Assembly: GCF_025847275.1 (NCBI RefSeq) | Contig: NZ_JAOZEV010000018.1 | Span: 1 to 64,000 of the forward strand | Direction: 5' to 3' | DNA length: 64,000 nucleotides | Source: Flavobacterium frigoritolerans | GTDB lineage: Bacteria; Bacteroidota; Bacteroidia; Flavobacteriales; Flavobacteriaceae | Part shown: one piece after another, positions 60,635-64,000 of the stretch | How positions within the stretch are numbered: position 1 is the stretch's first letter | Layout of the letters: each line of letters opens with the position of its first letter | Translations under genes and position numbers: made by a program | Notes under the pieces: model-generated | The model's database searches: none | What the model was told of the DNA's origin: nothing | Seen by the model: only the letters and a program-made list of their open reading frames with translations

Positions 60635-61171
60635 TTATTTAATCAGTTGTTGTAACGGTTTAAGTTGTTCCATATCTATATTAGATTCTTTAAGAACGGT
60701 CATTAATGTCATGATATTGTTTGGATTCATGTTTTTTCCTAAAACGCGAATTACTGCAAAACCATTTTCGTTTCTATTGGCGTAAACTACAAATTCTTCA
60801 ATGTTTTCGTCAGTCCCAACATAGCTTACTGAGGCACCGTCTTTCCCAGAACCGAATTTCATTAATTGCTGGTATTTCGGATTCTTTAAAATAGTATTTA
60901 CTTTGGTTCTTTCTACTTCATATTCAGCCTGATTTTTATCATTTCGTTTAAAAGCGAGAATGTTCATTTTGTCGAAAGAGTTCAATGCTTCGCTTTGTTC
61001 GGCAGATAGCTTTTCTTTGTTTATATTGAGAATACTTGGCGAAATATCTAGTGCAATGAAATTTTTGTTTTCTGTGTTTTCTACAAAATATTTCTGCAAT
61101 GTAGAGTCAGAATTACAGCTTACTATAAGTAATAATCCTAAAAAAACTAAAATATTGGTTATCTGTTTCAT
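60635..61171 (-). CDS. DUF4252 lipoprotein
   Basis: 178 residues, lipoprotein signal (LLLIVSC, Cys19), then a DUF4252 domain with NFIALDISPSILNI, a middle helix and FVVYANRNENGFAVIRVLGK. It is anchored in a membrane, probably the outer one. It follows a paralog by 1 base in the ECF sigma operon. The function is unknown. Confidence 0.88.
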   Translation of the reverse strand: MKQITNILVFLGLLLIVSCNSDSTLQKYFVENTENKNFIALDISPSILNINKEKLSAEQSEALNSFDKMNILAFKRNDKNQAEYEVERTKVNTILKNPKYQQLMKFGSGKDGASVSYVGTDENIEEFVVYANRNENGFAVIRVLGKNMNPNNIMTLMTVLKESNIDMEQLKPLQQLIK

Positions 61172-61172
61172 G

Positions 61173-61748
61173 TTATTTTTTTCCTTTAGATGCTTTTTTC
61201 AAATCAGAACCTCCTGGTAATTTCATTTTATCAGTAAGTACTGAGATTTCGTTTAAATCAAAATTACCAGTTAGAGATAGTAAAACGGTATCTTCATTTT
61301 TACCTGAATCAATGAACATGAATAGCTCTTTTATTTGAGTGGCACTTGACCCAGATTTCACATAAATTTTTACGTTTCTTCCGCTATCATTTACTCGCAT
61401 TAATTCTTCTAATCCTGCTGATTTTATGTATTTATCTGCAGTAAGTTTCATGTCGGCTTCCACTTTAGTACTTTGTGTTGTAAACACCTTTAGGTTGTCT
61501 AGTTTTTTGATGAGGTTTAAGTACTGTTGTGTATCTTTATCAGAAGCATCTACTTTTACTTTACTCATTAAATCGAACATTTTTTTGTTTACAATTACAG
61601 ACGTCACATCGTCTTGACCATCGTATTTATCAAAAGCTCCTTGTGCGTAAAAAGCATGGCTAACTAATGCGAAAACTAATGTTAGTATGAAATTTTTACT
61701 TAGGCTTTGTCTATTAGTTTTTCTGTTTTCGTGAATTGTTGATTTCAT
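61173..61748 (-). CDS. DUF4252 exported protein
   Basis: 191 residues with a long signal peptide (about 15-36, ending FYAQG) and a DUF4252 domain: VTSVIVNKKMFDLMSKVKVD, NLIKKLDNLKVFTTQSTKVE, DTVLLSLTGNFDLNEISVLT. It resembles the downstream lipoprotein in layout. The tail is Lys-rich. It is separated by 1 base on both sides from its neighbours, so the operon order is sigma, anti-sigma-like, DUF4252, DUF4252 lipoprotein. Confidence 0.88.
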   Translation of the reverse strand: MKSTIHENRKTNRQSLSKNFILTLVFALVSHAFYAQGAFDKYDGQDDVTSVIVNKKMFDLMSKVKVDASDKDTQQYLNLIKKLDNLKVFTTQSTKVEADMKLTADKYIKSAGLEELMRVNDSGRNVKIYVKSGSSATQIKELFMFIDSGKNEDTVLLSLTGNFDLNEISVLTDKMKLPGGSDLKKASKGKK

Positions 61749-61749
61749 C

Positions 61750-62223
61750 TTATCTAATTTTATTTTGTTTGAAAATTAAGTTTTTTGATTGTTCGTATTC
61801 TTTAATATACTGGACACTTTCTATACCAGTATTAACATTGTGAGAGACCATAGCGAGCGCTTTTTGGGTTGCAGCCAGAGCTTCTTCTGGAGAGTCATAA
61901 GTTCCTAATTCTGATTTTGCAACAACAGGAGTTGTATTATTTGTGTTGTTGAGGTAAAAATAAGAACCTATTCCTAGTAAAAGGACAGCCGAAGCAGCAA
62001 TTGATAACCACGCAACATTACGTTTTTTAGTTTGGAGTGGAATTTCTTGCGTTAAACGTTGTTCTTTTACCTGAGAGAAATAACCAAAAATTGGTTTGTA
62101 TTGTTCTAAATGCTGCGCAACATTCAAAGAAGAAAAGTAATTTTTTAATTCATTTTCTTCGGCAATAGTGCTTTCTCCCTGAAAGTATTTTTCTAATATT
62201 ATTTCTATTCTATCTGATTCCAT
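61750..62223 (-). CDS. Anti-sigma-factor-like membrane protein
   Basis: 157 residues: a cytoplasmic N-terminal region (about 1-65, with RIEIILEKYFQGESTIAEEN), one membrane span (about 72-91) and a periplasmic tail with an Asn/Thr-rich linker. It has no zinc-binding HxxxCxxC motif, so it is not a ZAS-type anti-sigma. It overlaps the sigma gene by 14 bases, the position of an anti-sigma factor. Function by context only. Confidence 0.7.
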   Translation of the reverse strand: MESDRIEIILEKYFQGESTIAEENELKNYFSSLNVAQHLEQYKPIFGYFSQVKEQRLTQEIPLQTKKRNVAWLSIAASAVLLLGIGSYFYLNNTNNTTPVVAKSELGTYDSPEEALAATQKALAMVSHNVNTGIESVQYIKEYEQSKNLIFKQNKIR

Positions 62224-62719
62224 ATTGGTGTGTATTAAGCATAGATTCTTTTATTTTTTTTCTAGCTCTTGAAAGTGCTACGCGTATAGCCGTTTCGTTC
62301 ATGTTAACTATTTTAGCGATTTCTTCAAACTCATATTGTTCGACATCTCGTAACTGAATTAAAATTTGTTGCTGTTCAGGTAATTGACTCATTATTTTTT
62401 CTACCCATTCTAAACTATTATTATCTTCTACTTTTTGATCTAATCGCGGTTCTCTATCTGTGTAATTAGTATGTACAAGAGTAAGATTGCTGGCTCGTTT
62501 TGATTTTAATTGGTCGAGACAATAATTTTTTGTCATTGTCATGGCAAGAGCTTCAACATTATTATAAGTGTCTAAGGTTTCTTTTTTATTCCATAGTTTT
62601 ACTAAAATCTCTTGCGAAGCATCTTCAGCTTCTTCTGTGCTTGTGAGTAATCGTTTTGCCAGACGAAATACTTTGTCTTTAAAAGGATTTACTAACTGAA
62701 TGAAAACGATTTGGTTCAT
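62210..62719 (-). CDS. ECF RNA polymerase sigma factor
   Basis: 169 residues: sigma-2 region (FKDKVFRLAKRLLTSTEEAEDASQEILVKLW, about 13-44) and sigma-4 region with helix-turn-helix (LPEQQQILIQLRDVEQYEFEEIAKIVNMNETAIRVALSRARKKI, about 113-156). It lacks sigma-1 and -3. It directs RNA polymerase to a small regulon, probably including its own operon. The operon continues with an anti-sigma-like gene and two DUF4252 genes; the S41 peptidase is divergent, 125 bases away. Confidence 0.92.
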   Translation of the reverse strand: MNQIVFIQLVNPFKDKVFRLAKRLLTSTEEAEDASQEILVKLWNKKETLDTYNNVEALAMTMTKNYCLDQLKSKRASNLTLVHTNYTDREPRLDQKVEDNNSLEWVEKIMSQLPEQQQILIQLRDVEQYEFEEIAKIVNMNETAIRVALSRARKKIKESMLNTHQYGIR

Positions 62720-62844
62720 AAAAATTACAAATTATAGGTTCGCTTATAGTATCAAGACGAAACAGAATTATTTTTGTTACAAATGTGCATTAAATAAAAC
62801 TAAAGGTAGTATTTTTACGTTAATATTATATTGACACTATTACT

Positions 62845-64000
62845 ATGAAGACAATATTTAGAACTGCAATATTATTATTTTTAGCTATATTCTGCTTTCA
62901 AGCTTGTCAGGATCAAGATGACGTGGCCGCTCCTAATAGTTTGCAGGTACAGGATTTTATCTGGAAAGGATTGAATCAGTATTATTTATGGCAAGGGGAT
63001 GTTCCTAATTTAGCCGATGATCGTTTTAATAATAATCAAGAAGCACTAAATTCTTTTTTAAGAGGGTATCCAGATCCAGAAACATTGTTTAATTCTTTAC
63101 GTGTAGATCCGTCAATAGATAGATTTAGTTGGATTGTTGATGATTATACGGTGTTGGAACAGGAACTTCAGGGAACATCAAAAAATAATGGAATAGATTT
63201 TAAATTAAGTCCAAAATCCAAAGGTTCTAATGATTTGATTGGTTTTGTACGTTATATTCTTCCTAACTCGGATGCTGCAAGCAAAGGAGTGAAACGCGGC
63301 GATTTATTTTATGGTATTAACGGAACGCAAATTACTTACGATAATTATAAAACGTTGCTTGCGCCAGATAGTTATACTATAAATTTAACGGATTATAATG
63401 GAACGACATTTGTGCCAAATGGGAAATCGGTAACGCTTACTAAATCAGTTTTGGATGAAAATCCAATTTTTATCAATAATGTGATTGAAAAAAATGGATA
63501 TAAAATAGGGTATTTGATGTATAATGGTTTTTATGGCAACTATGATGATCAACTAAATGCAGCATTTGGAGAATTAAAAGGGAAAGGTATTACCGAGTTA
63601 GTGCTTGATTTGCGATATAATGGCGGAGGTTCTGTGCAAACGGCAACCCGATTGGCAAGCATGATTACAGGACAGTTTACTAATAAGGTTTTCTCTAAAC
63701 AAAAATGGAATAGTAAACTCAATAGGTATTATGAAACTGAAGATCCGGAATTACTTAATAATAGGTTTGTAGATAAATTTAATGGAGTTGCTTTGAATAG
63801 TTTGAATTTAACTCGAGTATATATATTAACGACTAAAAGTACAGCATCTGCAAGTGAGTTGGTTATTAATGGCTTAAAGCCATACATTGATGTAGTGCAA
63901 ATAGGTGATGTTACTATAGGTAAAAATGTGGGGTCGGTTACCCTTTATGATTCGCCTACTTTTGGTAAAACCAATAGAAATCCAAGTCATAAATATGCTA
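62845..64000 (+). CDS. S41-family peptidase lipoprotein (partial, cut by window end)
   Basis: 385 residues are visible; the gene continues beyond 64000. Lipoprotein signal (FCFQAC, Cys21), a novel N-terminal region, a PDZ-like segment (about 131-172: GFVRYILPNSDAASKGVKRG), then the S41 protease fold with LVLDLRYNGGGSV (about 252-264) and the serine motif STASASE (332-338). A C-terminal processing protease family member anchored in a membrane. The position divergent from an ECF operon suggests, but does not show, a link. Confidence 0.85.
   Translation, partial: MKTIFRTAILLFLAIFCFQACQDQDDVAAPNSLQVQDFIWKGLNQYYLWQGDVPNLADDRFNNNQEALNSFLRGYPDPETLFNSLRVDPSIDRFSWIVDDYTVLEQELQGTSKNNGIDFKLSPKSKGSNDLIGFVRYILPNSDAASKGVKRGDLFYGINGTQITYDNYKTLLAPDSYTINLTDYNGTTFVPNGKSVTLTKSVLDENPIFINNVIEKNGYKIGYLMYNGFYGNYDDQLNAAFGELKGKGITELVLDLRYNGGGSVQTATRLASMITGQFTNKVFSKQKWNSKLNRYYETEDPELLNNRFVDKFNGVALNSLNLTRVYILTTKSTASASELVINGLKPYIDVVQIGDVTIGKNVGSVTLYDSPTFGKTNRNPSHKYA

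Overview
The window is a stretch of an AT-rich Bacteroidota chromosome, most likely a Flavobacterium. The evidence is: promoters of the TTG-(19-20 bp)-TANNTTTG type, almost no Shine-Dalgarno sequences, lineage families such as DUF4290, DUF5686, DUF4252 and PorT-like barrels, a 6S-like RNA between zapA and rny, and signal peptides ending in AQ. One tRNA (Met, CAU) is present. There is no rRNA operon, CRISPR array or transposase.

Bases 1-8471 are the right end of an integrated element, probably a prophage, whose left end lies outside the window. It reads as a row of small proteins with N-terminal membrane anchors (7-742, 2357-2839), a compact lysis cassette (GH19 endolysin, holin-like protein, u-spanin-like lipoprotein, 742-2344), a polyvalent ArdC/zincin protein fused to a RadA-like ATPase (2841-5063), a very basic small protein, an unknown soluble protein, an AT-rich membrane protein on the opposite strand, and a tyrosine integrase that ends the element beside tRNA-Met. 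Two 60-bp hairpin-forming direct repeats (5072-5131, 7196-7255) bracket the last three non-integrase genes. No tail, portal or terminase gene is visible in this part.

From 8538 on the window is mostly core chromosome. 8.5-19.4 kb: START-like protein, class IV aminotransferase, YqgE, HU, fmt-recQ, a P-loop protein, an esterase, DUF493-DUF4290-murA and a cation efflux protein. The MurA has Asp at the active-site Cys position. 19.6-27.6 kb: DUF5686 protein, aroQ, an array of five small outer-membrane barrels built partly from reused promoter/signal-peptide cassettes, and xerD. 27.8-37.4 kb: PAS histidine kinase, a 13-copy 16-bp tandem repeat, rny, 6S-like RNA, zapA and its coiled-coil partner, an M23 peptidase, a TonB-dependent receptor with a TTG start, and an EF-hand-like lipoprotein.

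37.4-51.2 kb: DUF2971, an MsbA-type ABC exporter, phosphosugar mutase, a family 2 glycosyltransferase, DUF4199, L31, a GlmU-like protein, PepSY-like protein, an ABC-F ATPase, and a TolC-HlyD-ABC2 permease export operon without its own ATPase. 51.5-64 kb: a Thr-Arg-Pro repeat protein, a porin plus DASS dicarboxylate transporter pair, GNAT, alpha/beta hydrolase, TPR protein, rpmH, a short-form carB without the allosteric domain, an ECF sigma / anti-sigma-like / DUF4252 / DUF4252 operon, and a divergent S41 protease lipoprotein cut by the window end.

The likeliest place for something undescribed is the left element: its polyvalent fusion protein, its paired 60-bp sites, and the membrane protein carried between them.
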